Below are positions 16,455 through 29,451 of a stretch of DNA of 64,000 bases, piece by piece (within the stretch, counting starts at the first letter, position 1; the number at the start of each line of letters is the position of its first letter). Source of the stretch: Mycolicibacterium arabiense (GTDB lineage Bacteria; Actinomycetota; Actinomycetes; Mycobacteriales; Mycobacteriaceae); NCBI RefSeq assembly GCF_010731815.2, contig NZ_AP022593.1:1612001-1676000 (forward strand). The letters are read 5' to 3'. The notes below the pieces were generated by a model that saw only the letters and a list, made by a program, of their open reading frames with translations, did not search any database and was not told the DNA's origin. A program made the translations under genes and the position numbers.

Positions 16455-17294
16455 TCACGACGAGGCGCCGGGACCGTACCCCTGGGGGGCCCGGCGGTTG
16501 CGAGCCGCGTTGTAGCGCTCGCCGTTGAAGAACTCGATCTCCCAGTTGCCGGTGTCCTTGTTCGCGGCGAGGTGCGGCTCGACCGCGACGATCTTGCGTT
16601 CGACGGCGAGCACCTCCTCGACGGTGTGGCCGGCCAGCGAGTCCAGCTGGGTCCACGTCGGGGGCAGCAGGAACGACCGGCCTTCGGCGAACTCCTCGAG
16701 CGCCGCTTCCGGAGTGCTCCAGAACGCGCGGTCGGTCTCGGTGTTCTCGCCGTCGGCGCGCTGGCCCTCGGGTAGCGCGGCGACGAAGAAGTACGTGTCG
16801 TAACGGCGGGTGCGCTCCTCCTTGGGAGTCACCCAGTTCGCCCACGGCCGCAGCAGATCGGCCCGCAGCACCAGCTTCTCGTCGCGCAGGAAGTCGGCGA
16901 ACGACAGCGAGTGGTTGGCCAGTGCGGTGCGCGCGTCGCGGTAGACCGACGCGTCGGACACGATGCCGTCCGGGTCGTCGGCGGGGCCTGCGAACAGGAC
17001 GCCGGACTCCTCGAACGTCTCGCGCGCGGCGGCGCACACCAGTGCCTCGGCGAGGTCGACGTCGACGCCGAGACGCTCGGCCCACCAGGCCGGTTCGGGT
17101 CCGAACCACGCGATGTCCTTGCCGCGGTCGCGGTCGTCGACGCCACCGCCGGGGAACACCATCACGCCTGCGACGAAGTCCATCGCCGAGTGCCTGCGCA
17201 TCAGGAAGACCTCGATGCTCGAGCGCTCGCGCACCAGCATCACCGTCGATGCCGGTCTCGGCACCAGTGGATCGGCGTTCTGGGCCTCGGTCAT
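16455..17294 (-). CDS. Nudix hydrolase (Rv3040c-like)
   Basis: A 279-aa Nudix protein. The box is split by an insertion: [12 protein letters not shown] (~residue 45) followed about 40 residues later by [17 protein letters not shown], giving the REXXEE-type metal-binding helix. The fold and spacing resemble the NUDT19/CoA-pyrophosphatase-like branch, so an acyl-CoA or nucleotide diphosphate is a plausible substrate. Its start overlaps the stop of the upstream ABC ATPase gene by 4 bp (ATGA), so the two are coupled. Confidence 0.88.
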   Translation of the reverse strand: MTEAQNADPLVPRPASTVMLVRERSSIEVFLMRRHSAMDFVAGVMVFPGGGVDDRDRGKDIAWFGPEPAWWAERLGVDVDLAEALVCAAARETFEESGVLFAGPADDPDGIVSDASVYRDARTALANHSLSFADFLRDEKLVLRADLLRPWANWVTPKEERTRRYDTYFFVAALPEGQRADGENTETDRAFWSTPEAALEEFAEGRSFLLPPTWTQLDSLAGHTVEEVLAVERKIVAVEPHLAANKDTGNWEIEFFNGERYNAARNRRAPQGYGPGASS

Positions 17295-18142
17295 GCACGC
17301 CTCCTGTGTGCCGCGCGGGTGCGGGTGCGCCGCGCGAAGTATCGGCCGTCGATGAGATCCAGGGCGATGGACTGCCCGAACGCCTTCGACAAGTTCTCCG
17401 ACGTGAGCACGTCGGTCAGCAGCCCGGCGGCGACGACCTCGCCCTCCGACAGCAGCAGGCAGTGGCTGAACCCCTGCGGGATCTCCTCGACGTGGTGGGT
17501 GACCAGGACCGTGGCGGGCGCGTCGGGATCGGCGGCGAGGTCAGCCAGTCGTGCCACCAGCTCCTCGCGCCCACCGAGGTCGAGCCCGGCGGCGGGTTCG
17601 TCGAGCAGCAGCAGTTCGGGGTCGGTCATCATCGACCGGGCGATCAGCACGCGCTTGCGTTCACCCTCGGACAACGTGCCGTACGTGCGTTCGGCGAGGT
17701 GCTCGGCCCCGACGCTCTCGAGCATCTCGACGGCCTGCTCGTAGTCGACGTCCTCGTACTGCTCACGCCACCGGCCCAGTACGGCGTAGCCGGCCGACAC
17801 CACGAGGTCGCGGACCACTTCCCCGTCGGGAACCCGTTGCGACAGCGCCGAACTGCTGAGCCCGACCCGGGAGCGCAGCTCGGCCATGTCGGTCTTGCCG
17901 AGGCGTTCGCCGAGGACGTAGGCGGTGCCGGACGACGGATGCTCCATCGCCGCGGCCATCCGCAGCAGCGAGGTCTTGCCCGCGCCGTTGGGGCCCACGA
18001 CGACCCAGCGCTCGTCGAGTTCGACGGCCCAGGTGATGGGACCGACCAGCGTCTTGCCGCCCCGCCGCAGGGTGACCTTGGCGAAGTCGATCAACAGGTC
18101 TGGGTCGGCTGCCTCGTCTGGTGTCTCTCCTGCCCCGGGCAC
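17291..18142 (-). CDS. ABC-type ATPase (Rv3041c-like)
   Basis: A 283-aa single ATP-binding cassette. Walker A VVGPNGAGKTSLLRM (~55), signature LSEGERKRVLIARSM (~150), Walker B LLLLDEPAAGLDLGG and the H-loop VTHHVEEIP are all intact. No permease gene is adjacent. The cassette resembles the stand-alone YlmA/ModF-type ATPases, so it could act on nucleic acid or with a distant permease. The GTG at 18142 gives the length of Rv3041c; a TTG at 18094 is the alternative that would almost remove the 52-bp overlap with the YczE-like gene. Confidence 0.88.
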   Translation of the reverse strand: MPGAGETPDEAADPDLLIDFAKVTLRRGGKTLVGPITWAVELDERWVVVGPNGAGKTSLLRMAAAMEHPSSGTAYVLGERLGKTDMAELRSRVGLSSSALSQRVPDGEVVRDLVVSAGYAVLGRWREQYEDVDYEQAVEMLESVGAEHLAERTYGTLSEGERKRVLIARSMMTDPELLLLDEPAAGLDLGGREELVARLADLAADPDAPATVLVTHHVEEIPQGFSHCLLLSEGEVVAAGLLTDVLTSENLSKAFGQSIALDLIDGRYFARRTRTRAAHRRRA

Positions 18143-18777
18143 TCGCCCATCGTAGTCAGGCGGGGCGTGACGATCGCCCACCCGCTGACGGCGAGCCACC
18201 GATCCGGTGTCAGGCGCAGGACGAGTTGGACGAGCGGGCCGATGCCGAACGCGTAGACGAGGGTGCCGACGCCGACGGTGCCGCCGAGCAGCCACCCGAC
18301 GGCCAGCACCGTGGCCTCGATCGACGTGCGGACCAGTCGCACGGACAGCCCGGTCCGCTTGACGAGGCCGGTCATGAGGCCGTCACGCGGGCCGGGGCCG
18401 AGTCCGGCGCCGATGTAGAGCACGGTGCTGACCGCGTTCAGCGACACCGCACCGAGCATCATCGCGATGCGCACCGCGAGGTTGGACGGTTCGGGCAGCA
18501 AGGCCATGCCCAGGTCGACGGTGATCGCGATGACGATGACGTTGGCCACGGTTCCGATGCCAGGCCGGTTGCGCAGCGGGATCCAGGCCAGCAGGACCGC
18601 CACGCCGACGACGGCCGAGGCCACGCCGATCGTCATGCCGGTCCGCTCGGCCAGCCCCTGATGGAACACGTCCCACGGATCGAGGCCGAGGTTGGCGCGC
18701 ACCATGATCGCCATCGAGAAGCCGTAGCCGGTCAGGCCGAGCAGCAGTGCTGCTCCGCGGGCTGCGCCGCGCCTCAT
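18091..18777 (-). CDS. YczE/YitT-type integral membrane protein
   Basis: A 228-aa polytopic protein with about five to six hydrophobic spans. It starts with a glycine-rich LLLGLTGYGFSMAIMVRANLGLDPWDVFH block and has a second GAGLGPGPRDGLMTGLVKRTG block, both typical of the YczE/YyaS family. These proteins are regularly encoded back-to-back with MocR-type regulators, as here with the gene at 19006. A role in export or uptake of a vitamin-like compound has been suggested for the family but is unproven. Its C-terminus overlaps the next ATPase gene by up to 52 bp. Confidence 0.85.
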   Translation of the reverse strand: MRRGAARGAALLLGLTGYGFSMAIMVRANLGLDPWDVFHQGLAERTGMTIGVASAVVGVAVLLAWIPLRNRPGIGTVANVIVIAITVDLGMALLPEPSNLAVRIAMMLGAVSLNAVSTVLYIGAGLGPGPRDGLMTGLVKRTGLSVRLVRTSIEATVLAVGWLLGGTVGVGTLVYAFGIGPLVQLVLRLTPDRWLAVSGWAIVTPRLTTMGECPGQERHQTRQPTQTC

Positions 18778-18944
18778 GCGTGGTCGGGGAAGCGGGCGCG
18801 GATGGCGTCGAGGTCGGCGCTCATCCGGCGGGCGTCGGCGTCGTCGGCATGGCCTGCCGACCCCGCCGCGCGGGGCGTCGTGCGGAACACCCGTCCCAGC
18901 TTGTGAGCCGAGTGCGTCATGCGAGAGGTCCAGTGTTGTGCCAT
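18774..18944 (-). CDS. 56-aa ORF translationally coupled to the YczE-like gene
   Basis: Small basic protein beginning MAQHWTSRMTHSAHKLGRVF and ending RARFPDHA, with no membrane span or known domain. Its TGA overlaps the ATG of the membrane protein gene as ATGA, the classic coupling arrangement, and its ATG sits at the edge of the MocR repeat region. I do not recognise the family. It could be a small partner of the membrane protein or a leader that sets its expression. Confidence 0.5.
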   Translation of the reverse strand: MAQHWTSRMTHSAHKLGRVFRTTPRAAGSAGHADDADARRMSADLDAIRARFPDHA

Positions 18945-18952
18945 GACCCGAT

Positions 18953-19002
18953 ACTGGCTCTCGATACCCTTGTGATCAATAGCCAGTTCGGGCAAACTGG
19001 CT
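18953..19002. promoter_or_regulatory. Triple ACTGGCT/AGCCAGT motif, MocR binding region
   Basis: The heptamer occurs at 18953-18959 (ACTGGCT), 18981-18987 (AGCCAGT) and 18996-19002 (ACTGGCT) in the 61-bp gap between the 56-aa ORF and the MocR gene. The last copy ends 3 bp before the MocR ATG. MocR proteins bind spaced repeats of this sort, so autoregulation and control of the membrane gene are likely. Confidence 0.65.
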
Positions 19003-19005
19003 CGA

Positions 19006-23592
<4,587 letters not shown>

Positions 23593-23606
23593 TTAACGTC
23601 GGCGCC

Positions 23607-24707
23607 GTGCCGATCTTCCGACCTCGACTGGGTCCGCTGGCGGCGGGTGCCGCAGTCCTGGTGGCACTTCCGGTCGTCTTCCTCGGCGGCTGCGGCGAGT
23701 CCGGCGACGATGCCACGACGGCGACCCCCAACGCCTCGGGTGCGCCCATCACCAGCACCACCAGGGTGGCCGGGGCCAACGTGCTGGGCAATGACCGCCG
23801 ACCCGACGAGTCGTGCCCGGCCGACCCGCCGCCACCTGCCGAGGGGCCGGAGCGGCGCGAGGTGCGACATGCCGCGGGCAGCACGGAGGTGGTCGCCGAT
23901 CCGCGGCGCATCGTGGTGCTCTCCGGCGATCAGCTCGATGCGCTGTGCGCACTCGGCATGCAGTCGCGGATCGTCGCCGCGGCGGTGCCGGACGGATCGC
24001 AGGAGCAGCCGTCCTACCTCGGCTCGGTCATCCACGATCTGCCCGCGGCGGGTTCGGAGACGGAACCCGACCTCGACGCGATCCGCGAGGCGAACCCCGA
24101 CCTCATCCTCGGCTCCGAGGGGCTCACCCCCGGCGAGTTCGGCGACCTGTCCCGGATCGCGCCGACGGTGTTCACCGGCCCGCCCGGTCCGGGTTGGCAG
24201 GACACCCTGCGGACGGTCGCCGCGGCCGTGGGCCGCGAAGGTGCCGCCACCCCGTTGCTCGAGGGCTTCGACGCCGACGCCAAGAAGCGGGCGGCCCAGA
24301 ACGACACCACGCACTTCCAGGCGTCGGTGGTGCGCCTGATGGACGACACCGCCCAGATCTCCGGGATCGACGACTTCCCGGGCAGCGTGCTGGCCATCGC
24401 CGGCGTGGACCGGCCGTCGGCGCAGCGCTTCACCGACAAGCCCTACGTGGAGATCGGCACCGCCGACCTGTCCGAGGCCGACTTCGCCCAGGCCGAGGGT
24501 GACGTGGTCTTCGTCTCCTTCGGTTCGCCAGCCGCCAGGCAACGGGCCCGCGACGTGCTCGACAGCGAGGCGTGGCGGCGCTTGTCGGCGTCCAAGGACG
24601 GCCGCGTGTTCGTGGTCAACGACGAGGTGTGGCAGTCGGGTGAGGGCATCGTCGCCGCCCGGGCCATGCTCCCCGACCTGCGCTTCGTGAACTCGCCGGT
24701 CAACTAG
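23607..24707 (+). CDS. fecB: Iron/siderophore-type substrate-binding lipoprotein FecB
   Basis: A 366-aa exported lipoprotein with a GTG start. The signal peptide ends VVFLGGC with lipidated Cys29. The mature part is a two-lobe class III (BtuF/FecB) fold: RRIVVLSGDQLDALCALG (~105), NPDLILGSEGLTPGEFGDL and the closing GRVFVVNDEVWQSGEGIVAARAMLPDLR. The mycobacterial homologue Rv3044 is linked to siderophore and heme binding. It precedes adhC in M. tuberculosis, but here 19 kb of accessory DNA follows. Its stop overlaps the convergent dioxygenase gene by 8 bp. Confidence 0.92.
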   Translation: MPIFRPRLGPLAAGAAVLVALPVVFLGGCGESGDDATTATPNASGAPITSTTRVAGANVLGNDRRPDESCPADPPPPAEGPERREVRHAAGSTEVVADPRRIVVLSGDQLDALCALGMQSRIVAAAVPDGSQEQPSYLGSVIHDLPAAGSETEPDLDAIREANPDLILGSEGLTPGEFGDLSRIAPTVFTGPPGPGWQDTLRTVAAAVGREGAATPLLEGFDADAKKRAAQNDTTHFQASVVRLMDDTAQISGIDDFPGSVLAIAGVDRPSAQRFTDKPYVEIGTADLSEADFAQAEGDVVFVSFGSPAARQRARDVLDSEAWRRLSASKDGRVFVVNDEVWQSGEGIVAARAMLPDLRFVNSPVN

Positions 24708-25755
24708 CCGCGGACGCCCCGTGCAGCGCCTGCTGACCGAACTGGCCCAACGCCAGCGACCCCTCGGGCAGGACGAGGTCGCCGCTGTCGATCCGTCGCC
24801 GCAGGTATGCGAACGACTGGGCGGTCTGGGCGAACAGGTGCTCCCCCGCGCGCAGCGGTGCCCGCCGCGCACCGTCCCCGGCGAACTGCGGCAACGGCTC
24901 GACCACGGTGTCGTAGTCGACGTTGAAGAACAGCGGAAACGAGTACCGCTCCTCCTTCACCTTCCGCACCCGGTGACTGGTGGCGACGAACGCACCGTTG
25001 GTCCACAGCTCGAGCAGGTCGCCGATGTTCACGACGAAGGTGCCCGGTACCGGGGGAACGTCGATCCACTCCCCCGCTCCGTTCATCACCTCGAGGCCAG
25101 GTGCGGTGCCCTTGAGCAGTGTGAAGCACTCGTAGTCGGTGTGGGCGCCGATCCCGATCACGTCGTGGGCGTCCGCGTCGAACGGATAGTGCACCAGCCG
25201 CAGCTGACTGGGCGTCTTGATCGCGTGCCGGGAGAACACGTCCGGGTCCTCGCCGAGGGCGACCGCGAACGCCCACAGCAGCCGGTGCCCGACCTCGAGC
25301 ACGGCGTCGTAGTAGGCGGTGACGGCCTCGGCGAAGCCGGGCAGGTCGGGCCATGCGTTCGGGCCGAGCATCGGGTTGCCTGCCAGGTAGTCCGGGTCGT
25401 CGGCCGGAAGGTCGAGCGCGGTGTCGAACGCCTCCTTGAGATCGGGCGTGCCGCTCTCCCCAGCCTGTTCGATGCCCTCCTCGCCGATCGGCACGTAACC
25501 GCGGTGGCACCGCGAGAGCCCGATGTAGCTGCGCATCTTCTCCTCGAGCGGCAGCGCGAAGAATTCCTTGGTGGCCTCGAGCATGTCGTCGAACAGTGCG
25601 TCGTCGACACCGGAACCGCTGACGTAGAGGAACCCGACGTCGCGGGCCGCGCGGCCGATCTCGGCGGCGACGCGTTCCCGTTCAGCGCGATCGGGCGATC
25701 GGAGCCCGCTGATGTCCACGACCGGTACCGACGTGAAAGACGTTGCGCCACTCAT
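24700..25755 (-). CDS. 2-oxoglutarate/Fe(II)-dependent oxygenase (isopenicillin N synthase family)
   Basis: A 351-aa oxygenase with an N-terminal DIOX_N domain (VPVVDISGLRSPDR) and a 2OG-Fe(II) core. Iron ligands are the HTD of IGAHTDYECFTLL and the His of ATSHRVRKV; the 2-oxoglutarate Arg is in ERYSFPLFFN. It is the last gene of the ten-gene ureide/transport operon, overlapping the upstream unknown gene by 4 bp. Some EFE-related members of this superfamily release guanidine from arginine or homoarginine, and others oxidise purines. The substrate here is not known, but the company suggests a nitrogen-rich small molecule. Confidence 0.88.
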   Translation of the reverse strand: MSGATSFTSVPVVDISGLRSPDRAERERVAAEIGRAARDVGFLYVSGSGVDDALFDDMLEATKEFFALPLEEKMRSYIGLSRCHRGYVPIGEEGIEQAGESGTPDLKEAFDTALDLPADDPDYLAGNPMLGPNAWPDLPGFAEAVTAYYDAVLEVGHRLLWAFAVALGEDPDVFSRHAIKTPSQLRLVHYPFDADAHDVIGIGAHTDYECFTLLKGTAPGLEVMNGAGEWIDVPPVPGTFVVNIGDLLELWTNGAFVATSHRVRKVKEERYSFPLFFNVDYDTVVEPLPQFAGDGARRAPLRAGEHLFAQTAQSFAYLRRRIDSGDLVLPEGSLALGQFGQQALHGASAAS

Positions 25756-26279
25756 TGGTTCACCACTCCCTCGTATCGTTCGATGATCCAGCGCACGCCG
25801 TTGGCCCGAATCTGGTTGTCGGAAGGCTGCAATGCGGTCCAGCGCGGACTGCCGACCGCGTCGATCACCACCACCCCGCCGCCGGCCCACCCGAACAGGT
25901 CACCGGCGCGGACGACGAGCCCGGGACGGCCGTCGGGACCGCGGACGAAGACGGCGCCGCACGGCGACGTCGGGCGCGCCTCGCGTTGCCAGTGCTCGAC
26001 GTAGGACTCGTGCACGCCGGTCTCGACGAGGGTGTCCCCGTCCCAGTGCATGGCGCCGGCATCGGGATGCGGTCCCGGCGGTTCGACGTCGACCTCGCGA
26101 TGCCACTCGAACACGTCGCCCCGCTGGTGCAGCGTGCCTGCGAAGCCCCTGGTGTCGACGTAGGCGGTGGGGCCCTGCAGCCACATCACGTCGGTGCCGG
26201 TGTCACGCGTGCCGTCCGCACCGATGAGCAGCGTGCGCCGCCACAGGCCCGCGCAATCGGACGCGATCACCGACGTCAT
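25752..26279 (-). CDS. Uncharacterised protein of the ureide operon (possible HRI1-like fold)
   Basis: A 175-aa soluble protein without signal peptide, coupled by 4-bp ATGA overlaps to allantoicase upstream and the oxygenase downstream. Trp/His-rich strands (CAGLWRRTLLIGADGTRDT, VMWLQGPTAYVDTRG, VFEWHREVDVEPPGPHPDAG) suggest a lipocalin-like or HRI1-type beta barrel; this is a weak resemblance. No ureidoglycolate lyase is recognised in the island, so this gene is one candidate for that step. The sequence does not resemble the cupin-fold AllA. Confidence 0.6.
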   Translation of the reverse strand: MTSVIASDCAGLWRRTLLIGADGTRDTGTDVMWLQGPTAYVDTRGFAGTLHQRGDVFEWHREVDVEPPGPHPDAGAMHWDGDTLVETGVHESYVEHWQREARPTSPCGAVFVRGPDGRPGLVVRAGDLFGWAGGGVVVIDAVGSPRWTALQPSDNQIRANGVRWIIERYEGVVNQ

Positions 26280-27289
26280 GACGACTCCTCCCACCTGGTT
26301 CGTAGCGCATCCCAGCCGTTCGCGGTCGGCGTGCCGGAGGCGCGAACCCTCGCGATGCCCCCGTCCGGGTAGGCCTGGACCCGCAACGCCGTGACGTCCG
26401 GGCAGTGCACGGCGAAGACCTGCCGGGTGTCCGCGGCCAGTCGCGTCCTCGGCAGTACCTCGACGTCGAATGGCACCAGCGCCCAACCGTGTTCGCCGTC
26501 GGGCCGGATGCGGCTACCCAGCACGGAGACCTCGGGCGATGCGTTGAACACGAAGTAGGACGTATCGATCTCGATGCGTCGCAGGTCGGTCGGCACGGCG
26601 AAGGAGATCAGCACGGCGTCGTGCGTGTCGGGCCCGACGTCGCGGCGGCGCCGGGTCTCCCACCCGTCGCCCATGTTGGCGGGGCGGTTGGGTCTGATGA
26701 GGGCGCCGGCATCGGAATAGAAGCCGTCGCTGCACCATTCGACGCGACCGCCCTGTTCGAGCCCGGACACCTCGACGGTGACGTCGGCCCACGTGACCGG
26801 GTCCGGGATCACCTCGCCGTAGACGCGTAGCCGGGCCACGCCGCCGTCGGAGGACAGCCGCAGGCGCAGGTGCGTCCAGCGCCGCCTGCTCGACACCGGG
26901 AAGACGTTGTGGCAGTCGGCCTTCAGTGCCACGTCCGCCACCAGCGTCGTCCACTCGACTCCTGGCAGCATCGCGTCCGCCGTGGGGTCCAGCACGCACG
27001 CCTCGATTCGGCACCCCGTCGGGTGATTGCCCGAGAAGTACCGGGTGTCGACGTCGATGGCGTGGATGCGACCCGCGGCGCCGAGCCGCACGACGGCCCA
27101 GTCACCGTCGGCTCCGGCGTGCCGCCGCGTCTCCCAGCCGTCGACCACCTCGCCGCGCAGGTCGTAGGTGCCAGGGACGAAGGCGGGTTCTGCCGGGTCG
27201 ATCAGACGCTCCTTGACGCCGAACGACTCGTCGCTCGCGGCGATCACGCTCCCGCCGACGATGCGCGACGCGAGATCCACCTCAGTCAT
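26276..27289 (-). CDS. alc: Allantoicase
   Basis: A 337-aa enzyme made of two related allantoicase domains. Domain one holds DLASRIVGGSVIAASDESFG, VDGWETRRHAG and IHAIDVDTRYFSGNHP; domain two (from ~175) repeats this with GDGWETRRRRDVG and IEIDTSYFVFNASPEVSV. It hydrolyses allantoate to ureidoglycolate and urea. It follows allantoinase with a 21-bp gap and overlaps the next gene by 4 bp. The urea released would be used by the carboxylase operon at 36.4-43.3 kb. Confidence 0.95.
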   Translation of the reverse strand: MTEVDLASRIVGGSVIAASDESFGVKERLIDPAEPAFVPGTYDLRGEVVDGWETRRHAGADGDWAVVRLGAAGRIHAIDVDTRYFSGNHPTGCRIEACVLDPTADAMLPGVEWTTLVADVALKADCHNVFPVSSRRRWTHLRLRLSSDGGVARLRVYGEVIPDPVTWADVTVEVSGLEQGGRVEWCSDGFYSDAGALIRPNRPANMGDGWETRRRRDVGPDTHDAVLISFAVPTDLRRIEIDTSYFVFNASPEVSVLGSRIRPDGEHGWALVPFDVEVLPRTRLAADTRQVFAVHCPDVTALRVQAYPDGGIARVRASGTPTANGWDALRTRWEESS

Positions 27290-27310
27290 CGGACGCCAGG
27301 GTCGAGATCC

Positions 27311-28612
27311 TCACGCGGCCACCGCCGCTCGCTGGTACGCCGATCGTCCGGCGACCCAGGTCTGCGCATTGGTTCCGCGCAGCGTCATGCCGTCGTACGG
27401 GGTCACCCGGTGGCGGTGCAGCAGCCGGGTTCCATCCACCACGTCGGTGCCGTCGGGGTCGAAGGCGCACAGGTCGGCTCGTAGGCCCACGGCGATCCTG
27501 CCGCGGTCGGCCAGACCTGCCAGCGCTGCGGGACGCTCCGCCATCCAGCGGCTGACTTCGGCGAGCCCGAAGCCTCGTTCGGCGGCATGGGACCACACCG
27601 CGCTGGGACCCAGTTGCAGTGAGCTGATGCCGCCGAACGCGCGGCCGAAGTCACCGTCGCCCTTGAGTTCCGGTGCGCACGGCGAGTGGTCGGAGACCAC
27701 CATGTCGACGGTGCCGTCTAACAGCGCCGCCCAGAGCGGTTCGCGATTTCGGTCGTGCCGGATCGGCGGGCACGCGGTGTACTCGGTGGCGCCGTCGCCG
27801 ACGTCCTCTGCCGCGAAGGTGAGGTAGTGCGGGCACGTCTCGGCGCTGACCCGGATGCCCTCTCTCTTGGCCTGCGCCAGCGCCGGCAGGACGGTCGCGC
27901 TCGAGACGTGCACGACGTGGAGGTGAGCGCCGGTGTCCCTGGCCGTCTCGATCACCAGCGCGACGGCGTCCTCCTCCGCGGCAGGTGGCCGCGACTCCAG
28001 GAACGACGCGTAGTCGACACCGGACGGTGGCGCACTGGCGTCGATGACGGCGTGACTCTCGGCGTGCACCAGCAGCACCGAGTCCAACTCGGCGATCCGT
28101 GCGGCCGCGGACCGGAACCGGGCGGTGTCGAGGTGCCCGAAGTCCGGGTTGCCCGAGTCGGCGAGGAAGCACTTGAATCCGGCGACGCCCGCGGCGGCCA
28201 GTGCCGCGAGGTCGCCGAGGTTGTCCGGCACCACGCCACCCCAGTAGCCGACAGCGACGCGGCAGTTGCCTGCGGCCGCCGCCTGTTTGGCGCGCAGGGC
28301 GGCGACGGTGGTCGTCACCGGAACCGAGTCCAGCGGCATGTCGACCAGCGTCGTGATACCCGCTGCCGCAGCGGCGGCGGTGGCGGTCGCGAAGCCCTCC
28401 CAGTCGGTGCCGGGGTCGTTGACGTGCACGTGGGTGTCGACGAAGCCGGGCAACAGCACGATCCCGGGTGGCAGCACCGTCTCGGTGACCGCGCGATGGT
28501 GCGCGTCCACCGGTGCGACGTCGACGACCGTGCCGCCCGCGATGGCCACCGACGCCGCCCGCAGTTCGCCGTCGAGCAGGACCCGTTCGGCCCGCAGCAC
28601 CAGATCGATCAC
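27311..28612 (-). CDS. allB: Allantoinase
   Basis: A 433-aa cyclic amidohydrolase. The metal-binding motif DTHVHVNDPG (~residue 58), the Lys to be carboxylated in VAGFKCFLAD (~145), HAESHAVID, HVVHVSSATVL and the catalytic Asp in MVVSDHSPCAPELK (~305) are present. It opens the hydantoin ring of allantoin to allantoate. The GTG start overlaps the upstream hydrolase stop by 4 bp (GTGA). An earlier in-frame ATG would lie inside that gene. Confidence 0.95.
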   Translation of the reverse strand: MIDLVLRAERVLLDGELRAASVAIAGGTVVDVAPVDAHHRAVTETVLPPGIVLLPGFVDTHVHVNDPGTDWEGFATATAAAAAAGITTLVDMPLDSVPVTTTVAALRAKQAAAAGNCRVAVGYWGGVVPDNLGDLAALAAAGVAGFKCFLADSGNPDFGHLDTARFRSAAARIAELDSVLLVHAESHAVIDASAPPSGVDYASFLESRPPAAEEDAVALVIETARDTGAHLHVVHVSSATVLPALAQAKREGIRVSAETCPHYLTFAAEDVGDGATEYTACPPIRHDRNREPLWAALLDGTVDMVVSDHSPCAPELKGDGDFGRAFGGISSLQLGPSAVWSHAAERGFGLAEVSRWMAERPAALAGLADRGRIAVGLRADLCAFDPDGTDVVDGTRLLHRHRVTPYDGMTLRGTNAQTWVAGRSAYQRAAVAA

Positions 28613-29451
28613 GGAACGCCGAATCGGTGGTGGAAGTGCTGGGTCATCTCCGGCCACACGTGCGGATCGTGGCCGGGGATCAAGGGGTAGCCCTTGTCCG
28701 CGGCGAGCTTCTTGAGCCTGCGGATCGGTTCGATAGTCTCCTCGGGTTCGACGTCGACGAATCCGCCGATCGCGAGTTCGTGCTCGATGTTCTCGGTCAG
28801 GTCGGCCGCGTCGAACGCGAAGACGTAGCCGTTCGGACCGTCCCCGCCGGTCACCGACTGATCGAGTTCGACGACGAAGCTCTGGTGCCCAGGGGTGTGG
28901 CCGTACGTCGGCACGGCGGTGATCCCCGGCGCGACGTCCGACTCCCCGTCCGCGAGCTGCCAGTCGATGTTCGGGTCGTCGAAGTCCACCCGGAAGATGG
29001 CGTGCCGCTCGGGTTCCGGGTGATTCGACAGTCCGTACTCGAGTTCGCGTCGCTGCGCGTGCACGGGCACCCTGCCTGCGAACAGCTTGAGCCCGCCCGC
29101 GTGATCGGTGTGCAGGTGGGATACGGCGACGAGGTGGATGTCGTCGACGTCCACGCCGATCTCGGCCAGTGACTCCTCGATCGGCTCCCCCGGCCCGGGC
29201 AGCACCGGCTGGTACTCGACGCTCGGGTAGAACCGCCTGCGCAGGTGCGGATCCCGGATCAGCGCCGTGTTGAACCCGGTGTCGAGCAGCACCCAGCCGC
29301 CGTCGGTCTGCAGCAGCACGCCCGGGACGGGTTCACGCATCGACTGGTCCGCCGGAGCCCCGTGCACCGAGACGGACTTCGGCAGGTCCTCCCACCCGAG
29401 GGTCAGGAGGATGATCCGGCGGACACCGCTGCGGTGGACCAGCGTGGCCAT
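28609..29451 (-). CDS. Metallo-beta-lactamase-fold hydrolase, lactonase-like
   Basis: A 280-aa MBL-fold protein. The dinuclear metal motif is SHLHTDHAGG (~residue 115); further ligands are the His in GHTPGHQSF (~195), the Asp of FAFDAADLTEN and PGHDPHVWPEM near the C-terminus. This layout is that of the AttM/AiiA-type N-acyl homoserine lactonases. In a ureide operon the substrate may instead be a lactone or ester breakdown product. It is coupled to the binding-protein gene by stop/start overlap and to allantoinase by GTGA. Confidence 0.85.
   Translation of the reverse strand: MATLVHRSGVRRIILLTLGWEDLPKSVSVHGAPADQSMREPVPGVLLQTDGGWVLLDTGFNTALIRDPHLRRRFYPSVEYQPVLPGPGEPIEESLAEIGVDVDDIHLVAVSHLHTDHAGGLKLFAGRVPVHAQRRELEYGLSNHPEPERHAIFRVDFDDPNIDWQLADGESDVAPGITAVPTYGHTPGHQSFVVELDQSVTGGDGPNGYVFAFDAADLTENIEHELAIGGFVDVEPEETIEPIRRLKKLAADKGYPLIPGHDPHVWPEMTQHFHHRFGVP

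Noticed and set aside
18121..18906. Plus-strand 261-codon frame opposite the YczE-like gene
   Set aside because: Composition is Asp/Arg/His-rich shadow; the minus-strand frame has clear membrane spans and family motifs.
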